Source of the DNA: an uncultured Collinsella sp.
Lineage (GTDB): Bacteria > Actinomycetota > Coriobacteriia > Coriobacteriales > Coriobacteriaceae
NCBI GenBank assembly: GCA_900758845.1
Contig: CAAESW010000027.1
Coordinates: forward strand, 1 to 37,151
Length of the DNA stretch: 37,151 nucleotides
Reading direction: 5' to 3'
Part shown: positions 22,854-31,624 of the stretch, one piece after another
Numbering within the stretch: the stretch's first letter is position 1
Layout of the letters: each line of letters opens with the position of its first letter
The notes under the pieces: model-generated
Told to the model about the DNA's origin: nothing
The model's input: only the letters and a program-made list of their open reading frames with translations
Database searches by the model: none
Translations under genes and position numbers: made by a program

Positions 22854-22890
22854 TAAACGGCGTGGTATGGCCCCTCAACAAAGCCGTTTA
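22854..22890 (-). terminator. Possible weak terminator after ftsQ
   Basis: Minus-strand TAAACGGC and GCCGTTTA form an 8-bp stem with a 21-nt loop, followed by T-rich TCTGGTTTGTTTGG. It is weak, so partial read-through from ftsQ to ftsZ is likely. Confidence 0.35.
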
Positions 22891-22895
22891 GGATG

Positions 22896-24161
22896 CTAGG
22901 CGGTCGGTGCGTTCCTAAACGTGTAGTTGCCTGGAGAGCGCACATTGATATAGGTTACGCCCTCTACCTGCGAAAGCAGCTTGGTCACGATGCGTTCTTT
23001 CTTGGCGATATCATCCGAATCGCCCAGCGACACCTCGACGCCGTTGTCGAGATTTGCCGAGATAGCCTCAACGGAAGGCGTGGAAATATCCTTCACCTGG
23101 CCCAAGAACTCGCTCGAAAAACCGCGTGCGTAATCCAGACCGGCCTTGACGGCCTTGGAGCTCACCGCCCGACCCGAAACCGGTGCGACATCGGCCGAGA
23201 CGTCAGTCAACAGCACGGCGCCGTAGTGCTTGGCAAGCGCCAGGGCCGCATCGATGCCGGTCAGGGTGTTGGCACCCTCCCCCGATGTAATGACGTTCCC
23301 CTGGTCGTCCACCTCGACAGACGTCGACAGCGGAGCGATCCAGGTGTCATCGTCTCCGATAGCCCAGGCAAGGTCGTCGGAGCTGATATACGCAATGGCG
23401 GTAACTTTACGCTCCGTCGGCGTGATGATAAGCGTATGGGGAAACTGGCGCTGGACATCCACGCCCGAGACCCATGGGTTTTGCTTGAGGCCCTCGGTGA
23501 TCTGATCGGGATCCACGTTAAAGAGCGACGTGTTCTCGGGAAGACTGATGAGCTGCATGGCGTCGTGCTTGGTCACATGCTCGCTGCCATGAATCTGAAT
23601 ATCGGTGGCGGAGAACAGGCCAGAGTTGATGACGACGATGGCAATAATGGCAAGTACGGCCACGGCTGCCAGGATGCCGCCCGCGATCTTGCCCTTACCC
23701 TTCATGGCAGAAGCGGCGTCGGTCGCCTTACCCGCCATGGCACCGAGCGATGACAGAGGATTGATGCCCTTTTTTGCCGAAGACGCCTTGGCGGCGGGCA
23801 CCGATGTCAGTGAACGCGGCTTAGCGCCAGCCAACGTACGGCCGGCATGCGCCGCACGAGTTCCCAGCGAAGGCTTGGGCGTCGCCATGGGTCGGGAGGT
23901 CTTGGTGCCCATCGCCGGTTTGGGCGTCACCGAAGGACGCGGAGCCGGACGGCTCGTCTTTTTAGAAGCGGGGCGTCCTCCCAGCTGCGAGCCGACGACC
24001 GGGCGCTTGGCTGGACGAACGGACCCAACAGACTTGGAGGGCATGGCGGGCTTATGTTGAGGCTGGGCAGGTGCGCCGGAACGCCCTCCGGCGCGGCGGA
24101 AGGTTGGTTTCGATGCTCTAGAAGCCGAGGAATTTAACTTCCGGTCTGAGCTCGATGCCAT
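22896..24161 (-). CDS. ftsQ: Cell division protein FtsQ (DivIB-like)
   Basis: Divisome protein that links early and late assembly with FtsL and FtsB. 421 residues, longer than usual because of a basic cytoplasmic tail of about 155 residues rich in Pro, Lys, Arg, Ser and Ala (TPKPAMGTK, SRPAPRPS). One transmembrane helix lies at about 159-180 (AGGILAAVAVLAIIAIVVI). The POTRA domain (about 184-255, DIQIHGSEHVTKHDAMQLI) and the FtsQ beta domain, including ITPTERKVTAIAYI, follow. ATG 24161 has GGGAGG 4 nt upstream and lies inside the 3' end of murB, giving a 44-bp overlap. Confidence 0.93.
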   Translation of the reverse strand: MASSSDRKLNSSASRASKPTFRRAGGRSGAPAQPQHKPAMPSKSVGSVRPAKRPVVGSQLGGRPASKKTSRPAPRPSVTPKPAMGTKTSRPMATPKPSLGTRAAHAGRTLAGAKPRSLTSVPAAKASSAKKGINPLSSLGAMAGKATDAASAMKGKGKIAGGILAAVAVLAIIAIVVINSGLFSATDIQIHGSEHVTKHDAMQLISLPENTSLFNVDPDQITEGLKQNPWVSGVDVQRQFPHTLIITPTERKVTAIAYISSDDLAWAIGDDDTWIAPLSTSVEVDDQGNVITSGEGANTLTGIDAALALAKHYGAVLLTDVSADVAPVSGRAVSSKAVKAGLDYARGFSSEFLGQVKDISTPSVEAISANLDNGVEVSLGDSDDIAKKERIVTKLLSQVEGVTYINVRSPGNYTFRNAPTA

Positions 24162-25029
24162 ACGCCTCCCTCACCTTTCCGTGCACATGCCTGATAACCG
24201 CGGCCACGTCATCGGCCGAGGCGGTTCCGTTATTAACGATAAAATTAGCGTGTACGGGCGAAACTTCCGCACCGCCAACCGAAAAACCCTTTAATCCACA
24301 ATCCTCAATCAACTTGCCCACGCTTGCGTCGGGCGGGTTGCGAAAGACCGATCCGCAGGATGCACGGCCCATGGGCTGCGTGCGCTTGCGGCGCGTCAGG
24401 TACCGCTCCATACGCTCGCGAATGTCTGCCTTGGGCGCGGGCTTGAGTTTAAGCACGCACTCGAGAATGATCTCGTTACGCGGCAGGCTGCACTCGCGAT
24501 ACCCCCAAGCGATCTCGGACCCTGCATAGTGCTTAATACCGGAAGCCGGATCAAACGTGACCACGTCCTCGATAAGGGAGCCGATCCACTCGGTCCGCGT
24601 ACCTGCGTTCATGGACACTGCGCCGCCGACCGAACCGGGAATACCGACCGCGAACTCAAGGCCCGAAAGCCCACGCGACAAGGCGTCGTTGACCAAACGC
24701 GCGAACATCACGCCCGCACCAACGGTCAGCGTGCAGCCGTCCTCGGCAACAACCGTGCGCTGAAACTCACGTCCCAGCGAAATAACGGCGCCGCGATAAC
24801 CGGCATCGGCAACCAACAGGTTGGACCCCTTGCCGATAATCACCCACGGCACCTGCTCGCGGTCAAGCACCGCCACGGCGCGACGCAGGGCATGGTAGCT
24901 ATGGCACGTCACAAAGAGGTCGGCCTTGCCGCCGATACGATAGCTTGTATGGCGTGCAAGACGTTCGTCCTCGACCACGTCCGTGTCGATCATGCCCGAA
25001 AGCGCCATGACGGCGTTAAACAGACCCAT
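24118..25029 (-). CDS. murB: UDP-N-acetylenolpyruvoylglucosamine reductase MurB
   Basis: FAD enzyme that reduces UDP-GlcNAc-enolpyruvate to UDP-MurNAc. 303 residues, the shorter MurB type. FAD and substrate motifs are SYRIGGKADLFV, IIGKGSNLLVAD, GIPGSVGGAVSMNAG and MGRASCGSVFRNP, where the Ser of the SCGS motif is the expected proton donor. The C-terminal GAEVSPVHANFIVNNGTAS holds the second active-site region. It starts 5 bp after murC and its last 44 bp are shared with ftsQ in another frame. Confidence 0.96.
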   Translation of the reverse strand: MGLFNAVMALSGMIDTDVVEDERLARHTSYRIGGKADLFVTCHSYHALRRAVAVLDREQVPWVIIGKGSNLLVADAGYRGAVISLGREFQRTVVAEDGCTLTVGAGVMFARLVNDALSRGLSGLEFAVGIPGSVGGAVSMNAGTRTEWIGSLIEDVVTFDPASGIKHYAGSEIAWGYRECSLPRNEIILECVLKLKPAPKADIRERMERYLTRRKRTQPMGRASCGSVFRNPPDASVGKLIEDCGLKGFSVGGAEVSPVHANFIVNNGTASADDVAAVIRHVHGKVREAYGIELRPEVKFLGF

Positions 25030-25034
25030 GGGGT

Positions 25035-26453
25035 TTAAGCGTCTTTCTTGGCAGTCAGATACTCGATGAACTCGGGGCCGACGGTCGTAACGTCACCGGC
25101 ACCCATGGTGAGCAGCAGGTCGCCCTCGCCCACGAGCTTCTCAAGTTCCTGGTTGAGCTCAAGACGGCTGGAGCAGTACACGACCTCCTTGCCAGGGTGC
25201 TTGGCGCGAACGGTATCTGCGAGCATCTTGGAGGTAACGCCCGGAATCGGCATCTCGCCGGCGGAGAATACATCGATCAGCAGCAGCTTGTCGGCGTTGG
25301 CAAAGGCATCGGCAAAGTCATCGCACAGAGCCTGCAGGCGCGAATAGCGGTGCGGCTGGAACACGACGTCGACATGCTTGTAGCCCAGCGAAGAGGCAGC
25401 AGCGAGCGTCGCCTTAATCTCGGTGGGATGATGGCCGTAATCGTCAACCACCGTGATGCCGTCGATATCGCCCACGTGGGTAAAGCGACGGCGGACGCCC
25501 TCAAAACTCGAAAGTGCCTTAGCGGCGGCGTCGATATCGAGGCCTAGGACATGGGCGACGGTCAAGACGGCCGTGGCGTTGAGCATGTTGTGACGACCGG
25601 GGTTGCTCTTAATCTCGACAGCGTGCTCGGTGCCGTCCTCAAAGCGAACGATAAAGTCGCTCTGGATGCCCTTGACATCCGGATGTACGCAGACGATGTC
25701 GTTGTTCTCGGCAAAGCCATAGGAAAGCACATGACGGCCCGTCGACTTGGCGAGCTCGACCAGATGCGGGTCCTCGCCACAAACGATGACGGTGCCTTCC
25801 TCGCCCACCAGCCCCATAAACTTGGCAAAGGCGGCCTCGATCTCCTCGATGCCCGAGTAGTGATCGAGATGGTCGGCCTCGACGTTGGTCACGATGACCA
25901 CGTTGGGGTTCAGGAACAGGAACGAGCTGTCGGACTCATCGGCCTCGGCGACAAAGTAGTCACCCGAGCCGTTCTTGCCGTTGGTGTCGTAGCCCTCGAC
26001 AATGCCGCCGATCAAAAAGCTGGGGTCCAGACCCATGCGATCGAGCATCGTGGCGCACATCGAAGACGTCGTGGTCTTGCCGTGCGTGCCGGCAACGGCG
26101 ACGGTGGTGTAGCCGTGACCCAGGGCCGAGAGCATCTTGGCACGGGGCCACACGGGAATACCGAGCTCGCGGGCACGCACGAGCTCGGGGTTGGACTCGG
26201 GAATAGCGGTGGAGACAACAACCACGTCGGGCTTGACCTCGTCAATCGTCGCAGCCTCGTGGCCCACGTGGACCTTCACACCGGCACGGGTAAGCTGGCG
26301 AATATAGCGCGACGTCTTAAGGTCGGAGCCGGTAACGGTATAACCGCGCTCGTGCAGGACGAGGGCGATGCCGCTCATGCCGGCGCCGCCGATACCGATA
26401 AAGTGGGCGCTCTTGAACTCGGGCGCGGAGGTTGCAGTCTGGGAATCAGCCAT
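25035..26453 (-). CDS. murC: UDP-N-acetylmuramate--L-alanine ligase MurC
   Basis: First Mur ligase, which adds L-Ala to UDP-MurNAc using ATP. 472 residues. Motifs: HFIGIGGAGMSGIALVL (UDP-binding Rossmann), VAGTHGKTTTSSMCA (P-loop), AEADESDSSFL, NVEADHLDHY, NPGRHNMLNA and DDYGHHPTEIKATL. The frame is open to a GTG at 26480, but the ATG at 26453 has AAGGAG upstream (11-nt spacing) and a normal N-terminus. A 97-bp gap separates it from murG, the largest gap among murF-murB, so an extra promoter is possible but none is convincing. Confidence 0.97.
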   Translation of the reverse strand: MADSQTATSAPEFKSAHFIGIGGAGMSGIALVLHERGYTVTGSDLKTSRYIRQLTRAGVKVHVGHEAATIDEVKPDVVVVSTAIPESNPELVRARELGIPVWPRAKMLSALGHGYTTVAVAGTHGKTTTSSMCATMLDRMGLDPSFLIGGIVEGYDTNGKNGSGDYFVAEADESDSSFLFLNPNVVIVTNVEADHLDHYSGIEEIEAAFAKFMGLVGEEGTVIVCGEDPHLVELAKSTGRHVLSYGFAENNDIVCVHPDVKGIQSDFIVRFEDGTEHAVEIKSNPGRHNMLNATAVLTVAHVLGLDIDAAAKALSSFEGVRRRFTHVGDIDGITVVDDYGHHPTEIKATLAAASSLGYKHVDVVFQPHRYSRLQALCDDFADAFANADKLLLIDVFSAGEMPIPGVTSKMLADTVRAKHPGKEVVYCSSRLELNQELEKLVGEGDLLLTMGAGDVTTVGPEFIEYLTAKKDA

Positions 26454-26550
26454 GTGCTCGTGTACTCCTTGCGTAAACACTGCCTGTAACCCGTTAACTG
26501 TACCGCACCTACCGCATCCGCGCGAGGGCGACCGGCGATATCCCGTCTAA

Positions 26551-27666
26551 CTAACGCAATCCCTCTACCGCGTCGGCCAAAAGTGCGGCGGCACGGTCCT
26601 GGGCCAAGCCGCGCGCCGCCTGACGCATGGCATCACGTGCCGCAGCGTCATCGATCAGGTGCAGCAGCTCGTCGGCAAAGGCAGGGGCATCGATATCGGC
26701 ATCGGCGCAAAGCACGCCGGCACCGGCATCGACCAGGTAACGCGCATTCGTGGTCTGGTGGTCGGCCGTCGCGTGCGGATACGGCACGAGTACCGAGGGC
26801 ACGGCAAGCGCGGCGATCTCGGCCACGCTCGAGGCACCGGAACGCGAGAGCACCAGATCGGCCGCAGCCAGCATATCGCCCATGTTGTCGATGTAGGGCT
26901 GGACACGATAGCGCTTCGCCTCCTCGGGCGTCAGCGCCAAAGCGCGCTCGGTCTCCTCAAAGCCGTCGGCACCCGTCGAATGCAAAACATAGAGATTCTC
27001 GCGGGTCAGCAGCTCACTCTTGAGCGAGGCAACGCGCTCGTTGAGATGCTGAGCACCGAGTGAACCACCAAAGACGAGCAGAAGTGTCGCGTCCTCGGGC
27101 ACACCGAGCGTCTTGCGACCGCGGGCGCGATCGCCCTCGATCACCGAACGACGCACGGGATTGCCCGTCATGAGCACATGGTCGGGGTCGCCCTCGCGCT
27201 CAAAGACCGCACGGGCCGCAGGTACCGAAATGCACACGCGGGCGGCATGTGAGTTCATCATCTTATTGGCCAGACCCGGAACAGAGTTCTGCTCGTGCAG
27301 CAGATACGGAACGCCGGCGCCCTTGCACCAACCCAGCAGCGGGACCTCAACGTAAGCACCAAAGCCGATAGCGGCATCGGGCTTACCGACCTTCGAGAAG
27401 TGACGGGCAAGCGCGCGCTTCGCCTTGTTGACGCGCCACAGCGAGGTCAGCGCCGTCCAGGGACGGGAGCGATCGAAGCCCGTGACCGTGATGGGCACAA
27501 AATCGAATCCGGCCTCGGGAACCAGACGACCCTCGAGCTTGCGAGACTGGCCCACGAACACAACGTGATGACCGCGGTCACGCAGCTCCTCGGCCAAGGC
27601 GAGCGCAGGGCTGATATGTCCTGCCGTGCCGCCGGCTGCAATAGCAACGGTCATCTTATCGGTCAT
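26551..27666 (-). CDS. murG: UDP-GlcNAc:lipid I transferase MurG
   Basis: Peripheral membrane GT28 glycosyltransferase that makes lipid II on the cytoplasmic face. 371 residues. The N-terminal glycine loop AAGGTAGHISPALALA binds lipid I, followed by GFGAYVEVPLL and LHEQNSVPGLANK. The C-terminal donor domain has LVFGGSLGAQHLNE, DLVLSRSGASSVAEIAAL and the ATADHQTTNARYL segment. ATG 27666 has AAGGGA upstream and overlaps the end of ftsW by 11 bp. Confidence 0.97.
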   Translation of the reverse strand: MTDKMTVAIAAGGTAGHISPALALAEELRDRGHHVVFVGQSRKLEGRLVPEAGFDFVPITVTGFDRSRPWTALTSLWRVNKAKRALARHFSKVGKPDAAIGFGAYVEVPLLGWCKGAGVPYLLHEQNSVPGLANKMMNSHAARVCISVPAARAVFEREGDPDHVLMTGNPVRRSVIEGDRARGRKTLGVPEDATLLLVFGGSLGAQHLNERVASLKSELLTRENLYVLHSTGADGFEETERALALTPEEAKRYRVQPYIDNMGDMLAAADLVLSRSGASSVAEIAALAVPSVLVPYPHATADHQTTNARYLVDAGAGVLCADADIDAPAFADELLHLIDDAAARDAMRQAARGLAQDRAAALLADAVEGLR

Positions 27667-29176
27667 GGTAATCCCTTCGTACACGCGGCCCCTGGTCATC
27701 GGTGCGCAAACGCGCCGACGGGTCCGAATTCAAATCGATTCGATTATATCCGCCGCCCGCATTGCGAGGAGTGGGGCGCTGCGGACGACCTTGCGGTGCC
27801 GTTCGCTGACGCGGACGGGCTGCCGACTCGGTCGCAGAGCCATCCAGGACGGTAAAGCCGTTACGCGAAGATCGCTCACCGCGCACGTGGGGCACGCCGG
27901 CGGTACTCTCATCCATAACGGCAAAGCTCTCGCGGCGACGGTCGTATTCATCGCGACGGGCGCTCTCATACGAAACGCGCAGGATCAGACCGGCGAGCAT
28001 AAGCGACACAATAATCGACGAGCCGCCGTAGCTAATAAACGGCAGCGGCTTGCCCGTCATGGGAAACACATTGAGAATGCCCAGCGCGTTGATCAAAAAC
28101 TGCACCGCAAGGATGACCGCGGAACCCGATGCCATAAGTGCTCCGCGACGGTCGGTCGCCTGCTCGGCAATACGAAACGCCGAGTAGATCAGCATCGCGA
28201 ACACCAAGAAGAACAGCACGGTTCCGATAAAGCCAACTTCCTCGCCGATAATAGCCAAGATGTAGTCGTTATGCGCCTCGGGCAAATACGAGTACTTCAT
28301 GGTGGAGTTACCGATACCGCGACCGAACAGGCCGCCCGAGGCAAACGCCATAATGGCAAGCGTGGCCTGATAGCCATCACCATATTCGTCTGCCCAAGGA
28401 TTCCAAGCAACCTCGACACGCGTCATACGATACGGCTCGGCGATAAGGGCGATCGCAATGACGGCGATGCCGGCAACGACCGTCCAAACGATATATTTGG
28501 GGTCCAATCCCGCAAACAACGCCATGCACATGAGGGTCAGCAAGATGATCAGAACGGTGCCAAAATCGGGCTGAACAAAAATCAGAAAGAGCGAAATGCC
28601 CAGGTAGACACCCATCTTGCGAAGAAACTCGTTGATGTTGCCGCCGGGCGAAAAGATGCGGTCGAGCATGATTGCCGAATACGCGATGGCGAACGGCTTT
28701 AAAAACTCAGACGGCTGGAACTGAATACCGGCGATGTTGAGCCAACGCGTGGCGCCACGACTGCCGCTACCCATAAAGAACACCAGAACCAGTAGCCCTA
28801 TCATGCCCATGAGAAAGATCCTGAGCACGTCTTCCCCAAACCAACTGTCCGGCAAGACGCGCACGATGGCAACCATGGCCAGCACGCCAACTCCAGCAAA
28901 CGCGGCCTGTCGAAACAGGAAAAACGTCGCCGTACCATTCTCGTGCAGCGCCTCGACCGAAGATGCCGAGTACACCATCAGCAAGCCAAAGCAAACCAAG
29001 CTAAACAGGCAAGCCATAAATATCAAACGAGGGCGCATGATGCGGGCGGGGACGCCGGCAATATAGCGCTCACCGAACGTCTGCCCGCCGCGTCCGGAAC
29101 GCGGCGTGCTACGCAGCGAGGAAGCACGGTCCGAGTCGGGCCTCCTCATATCACTTCGGGGGCTCTCCTCTCTCAC
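27656..29176 (-). CDS. ftsW: Peptidoglycan polymerase FtsW (SEDS family)
   Basis: SEDS glycosyltransferase that polymerises lipid II at the septum with FtsI. About 506 residues with roughly ten transmembrane helices between 50 and 395. Recognisable: GLLMVYSASS, GSGSRGATRWLNIAGIQFQPSEFLK, FVQPDFGTVLII, YLPEAHNDYILAIIGEEVGFIG and FPMTGKPLPFISYGGSS. The GEEVGFIG region and catalytic-Asp neighbourhood are intact. A basic N-terminus of about 45 residues and a basic low-complexity C-tail of about 110 residues flank the core. Start choice: GTG 29176, 6 nt after AGGGG; TTG 29182 and ATG 29149 are alternatives. Confidence 0.95.
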   Translation of the reverse strand: MREESPRSDMRRPDSDRASSLRSTPRSGRGGQTFGERYIAGVPARIMRPRLIFMACLFSLVCFGLLMVYSASSVEALHENGTATFFLFRQAAFAGVGVLAMVAIVRVLPDSWFGEDVLRIFLMGMIGLLVLVFFMGSGSRGATRWLNIAGIQFQPSEFLKPFAIAYSAIMLDRIFSPGGNINEFLRKMGVYLGISLFLIFVQPDFGTVLIILLTLMCMALFAGLDPKYIVWTVVAGIAVIAIALIAEPYRMTRVEVAWNPWADEYGDGYQATLAIMAFASGGLFGRGIGNSTMKYSYLPEAHNDYILAIIGEEVGFIGTVLFFLVFAMLIYSAFRIAEQATDRRGALMASGSAVILAVQFLINALGILNVFPMTGKPLPFISYGGSSIIVSLMLAGLILRVSYESARRDEYDRRRESFAVMDESTAGVPHVRGERSSRNGFTVLDGSATESAARPRQRTAPQGRPQRPTPRNAGGGYNRIDLNSDPSARLRTDDQGPRVRRDYHDR

Positions 29177-29185
29177 CGGCAACCC

Positions 29186-30592
29186 CTATTCCGTTTGCGA
29201 TTTCGCTGCCGCGGCAAGCTGGGCCACGTAGTCCTTAAACACGCGGCCGCGCTCCTCGTAGCCCGAGAACTCGTCGAACGAAGAGCAAGCGGGCGAAAGC
29301 AGGATCACGTCGCCGCGGCTCGAGAGCGAGCGGGCAACGTCAACGGCATCGCGCAGATCATCGGCCTGGGCGATATCCACGTCACCATCGACATCGGCCT
29401 CGTCCATAGCGGCGGTAAAGCGCTCGCGCGCATCGCCAAAGCAAACGACCGAGCGCACGTTGTCCATAACGACGCGGGCAAAGTCCGCAAGCGGGGTACC
29501 CTTATCGTGGCCGCCGAGCAGCAAGATCACATCGTCGTCGGGAAACGCCGTCAGGGCCTTTTCGACCGCATCGGTGTTCGTTGCCTTGGAATCGTTGACG
29601 TAGCGCACGCCATCGATCTCGCCGCAGGGTTCCACGCGGTGTTCGAGTGGCTGGAACGATGCCAAACCGCGGCAAACGCCCTCGGGATCGGCACCGACGG
29701 CCAGAGCAGCCGTGGCGGCACATAGGGCATTAATGACATTGTGATGGCCCGAGATCTTGAGCTCGGACGTGGCGACAAGCTGAGTCTCGACGCCCTTCAG
29801 GCGCACGACCATCTTGCCATCGCGCACAAAGGCGGCGTCTGCACCCTCGGGCTCGTCAAAAGCGACCTTGCAGATGCGGCGACCCGGTGTGTAGATGTAC
29901 TCATCGAACTCATGGATGCCGGCATCCTCAACGTCGATAACCACGAGGTCGTCGTCGACCATATTCTCGAACAACTTGATCTTGGCAAGCGCATAGTTCT
30001 TGTGGCTCTTGTGCCAGCCCAGGTGGTCGGGCGTGATGTTGAGCAGCACCGCCACGCGAGGATGAAGCTCGGCGGTCGTAGCAATCTGATAACTCGACAG
30101 CTCGGCCACAAACCACTCATTGTGTGCGCGGCCGTCGATCTCGTTCACCGGCGGCTCACCGATATTGCCGACGGCCACGCTGGCTTCACCGGCGGCCTTG
30201 AGCAGATAATCGGTCAGCGACGTGGTAGTTGTCTTGCCGTTGGTGCCCGTGATGGCGATCCAATTTTGGGGAGACAGGCGGTAGGCAAACTCGGGCTCGC
30301 CCATAATCTGAGCGGCATGCTCACGCCCAGCCTTAAAGAAGGCCGAGAACTCCGAGATACCCGGGCATGTCACGCACACGTCATAGGCACCCTCGACCTG
30401 CTCGGTGCCGTAGACAAACGACGCGCCCTGCGCCTCGAGCGCACGTGTGGCGTCATTGGGCTCGGAGGTACCGCCGCCATACACGGTCGTGGCGCTCACG
30501 CGCTCGGGATGAGCCAACGCCCAACGGGCGACATCGAGACCGGATTTACCCTGCCCCAAAACAAGCAGGCTAAAGACATCAGCAAGAGGCAT
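29186..30592 (-). CDS. murD: UDP-N-acetylmuramoylalanine--D-glutamate ligase MurD
   Basis: Second Mur ligase, adding D-Glu. 468 residues, typical size. Motifs: LVLGQGKSGLDVARWAL (UDP site), ITGTNGKTTTTSLTDYLL (P-loop), ELSSYQI, LNITPDHLGWH, SGHHNVINALCA, EHRVEPCGEIDGVRYVNDSK and LLLGGHDKGTPL. The Lys of the central domain that becomes carbamylated is expected in the HKNYALAKIK region. It starts 9 bp after mraY and ends 9 bp before ftsW, tightly packed. Confidence 0.97.
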   Translation of the reverse strand: MPLADVFSLLVLGQGKSGLDVARWALAHPERVSATTVYGGGTSEPNDATRALEAQGASFVYGTEQVEGAYDVCVTCPGISEFSAFFKAGREHAAQIMGEPEFAYRLSPQNWIAITGTNGKTTTTSLTDYLLKAAGEASVAVGNIGEPPVNEIDGRAHNEWFVAELSSYQIATTAELHPRVAVLLNITPDHLGWHKSHKNYALAKIKLFENMVDDDLVVIDVEDAGIHEFDEYIYTPGRRICKVAFDEPEGADAAFVRDGKMVVRLKGVETQLVATSELKISGHHNVINALCAATAALAVGADPEGVCRGLASFQPLEHRVEPCGEIDGVRYVNDSKATNTDAVEKALTAFPDDDVILLLGGHDKGTPLADFARVVMDNVRSVVCFGDARERFTAAMDEADVDGDVDIAQADDLRDAVDVARSLSSRGDVILLSPACSSFDEFSGYEERGRVFKDYVAQLAAAAKSQTE

Positions 30593-30601
30593 GAAAGACC
30601 A

Positions 30602-31621
30602 CTATCCCAACTGGAAGAACAGGGCGAGGCCAACGGCGCCAAAGGCCGCGGCGATAATCCAAAAACGGATAACGACCTTGGTCTCGGCCCAGCCCTTCTT
30701 TTCGAAATGATGATGGATGGGCGCCATAAGGAAGACGCGCTTGTGCGTAAAGTGGAAATAGACGACCTGGATCATGACCGACAGAGTCTCGACGATAAAC
30801 AGACCGCCGATGATAAGGGAAACGACTTCGGTGTTGGTCATGATGGAGGTGCAGGCAAAAGCGGCACCCAGTGCAAGCGAGCCGGTATCGCCCATAAAGA
30901 TGCTCGCCGGGTAGCAGTTGAACCACAAAAAGCCCAGGCAGGCACCGGCGCACGCCGTGCAGAAGATAGACAGGTTCACGTCACCGTGCAAAAACGCCAT
31001 AGCAGCCATGGCGAGCATGGCGATCATGGAAGTGCCGCCGGCAAGGCCGTCCAGACCATCGGTCAGGTTCACGGCATTGGAAAGACCAGCGATCATCAGC
31101 CAGCAAAATACAATGTAGAACCACGGAAACGAAAGGCCGCAGATGGTGGTCGAAAGAACACCGAGGTCAATCGTCAGGCCGCCGGGAAAACGAATCTCGG
31201 GAGCGACGCCGCACCAATTGACGGCGAGCACGGTAAAAGTGACGCAGATGATGGTCAGGCCGATCATCTTAGCGTGAGGCGTCAGGCCGAGCGAGCGACC
31301 ATGCGTGACGGAGGTCAGGTCGTCGATGAGACCCAGAACGCCGGTGGCCAGCGTGGCAAGCAGCACGAGCACGAGCTCGGTGGTGAGTTTGCCCATCAGC
31401 AGGCAGGTCAGCGAGATCGCGACAAGGATGATGACACCGCCCATGGTCGGCGTACCCTGTTTAATCAAATGACGCTTGGGGCCGTCGGCTCGGACCTGCT
31501 GGCCGATACCCTCGACCTTCAGCAGCTTGATCCACCACGGCATAAGCAGCAACGCAATGGCGGCCGCAATGCCAAGTCCCAAAAAGGCCTGATACGTAGG
31601 ATACGAGGGATTGCCGAACAT
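30602..31621 (-). CDS. mraY: Phospho-MurNAc-pentapeptide transferase MraY
   Basis: Polytopic membrane enzyme that moves phospho-MurNAc-pentapeptide to undecaprenyl phosphate, giving lipid I. 339 residues with about ten helices. Active-site features: GPKRHLIKQGTPTMGG, the Asp pair in GLIDDLTSV, NLTDGLDGLAGGTSM with the catalytic Asp, FMGDTGSLALGAA and the HHHFEKKGWAETKVV motif unique to MraY. Three bp separate it from murF. No anomaly. Confidence 0.97.
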   Translation of the reverse strand: MFGNPSYPTYQAFLGLGIAAAIALLLMPWWIKLLKVEGIGQQVRADGPKRHLIKQGTPTMGGVIILVAISLTCLLMGKLTTELVLVLLATLATGVLGLIDDLTSVTHGRSLGLTPHAKMIGLTIICVTFTVLAVNWCGVAPEIRFPGGLTIDLGVLSTTICGLSFPWFYIVFCWLMIAGLSNAVNLTDGLDGLAGGTSMIAMLAMAAMAFLHGDVNLSIFCTACAGACLGFLWFNCYPASIFMGDTGSLALGAAFACTSIMTNTEVVSLIIGGLFIVETLSVMIQVVYFHFTHKRVFLMAPIHHHFEKKGWAETKVVIRFWIIAAAFGAVGLALFFQLG

Positions 31622-31624
31622 GGG

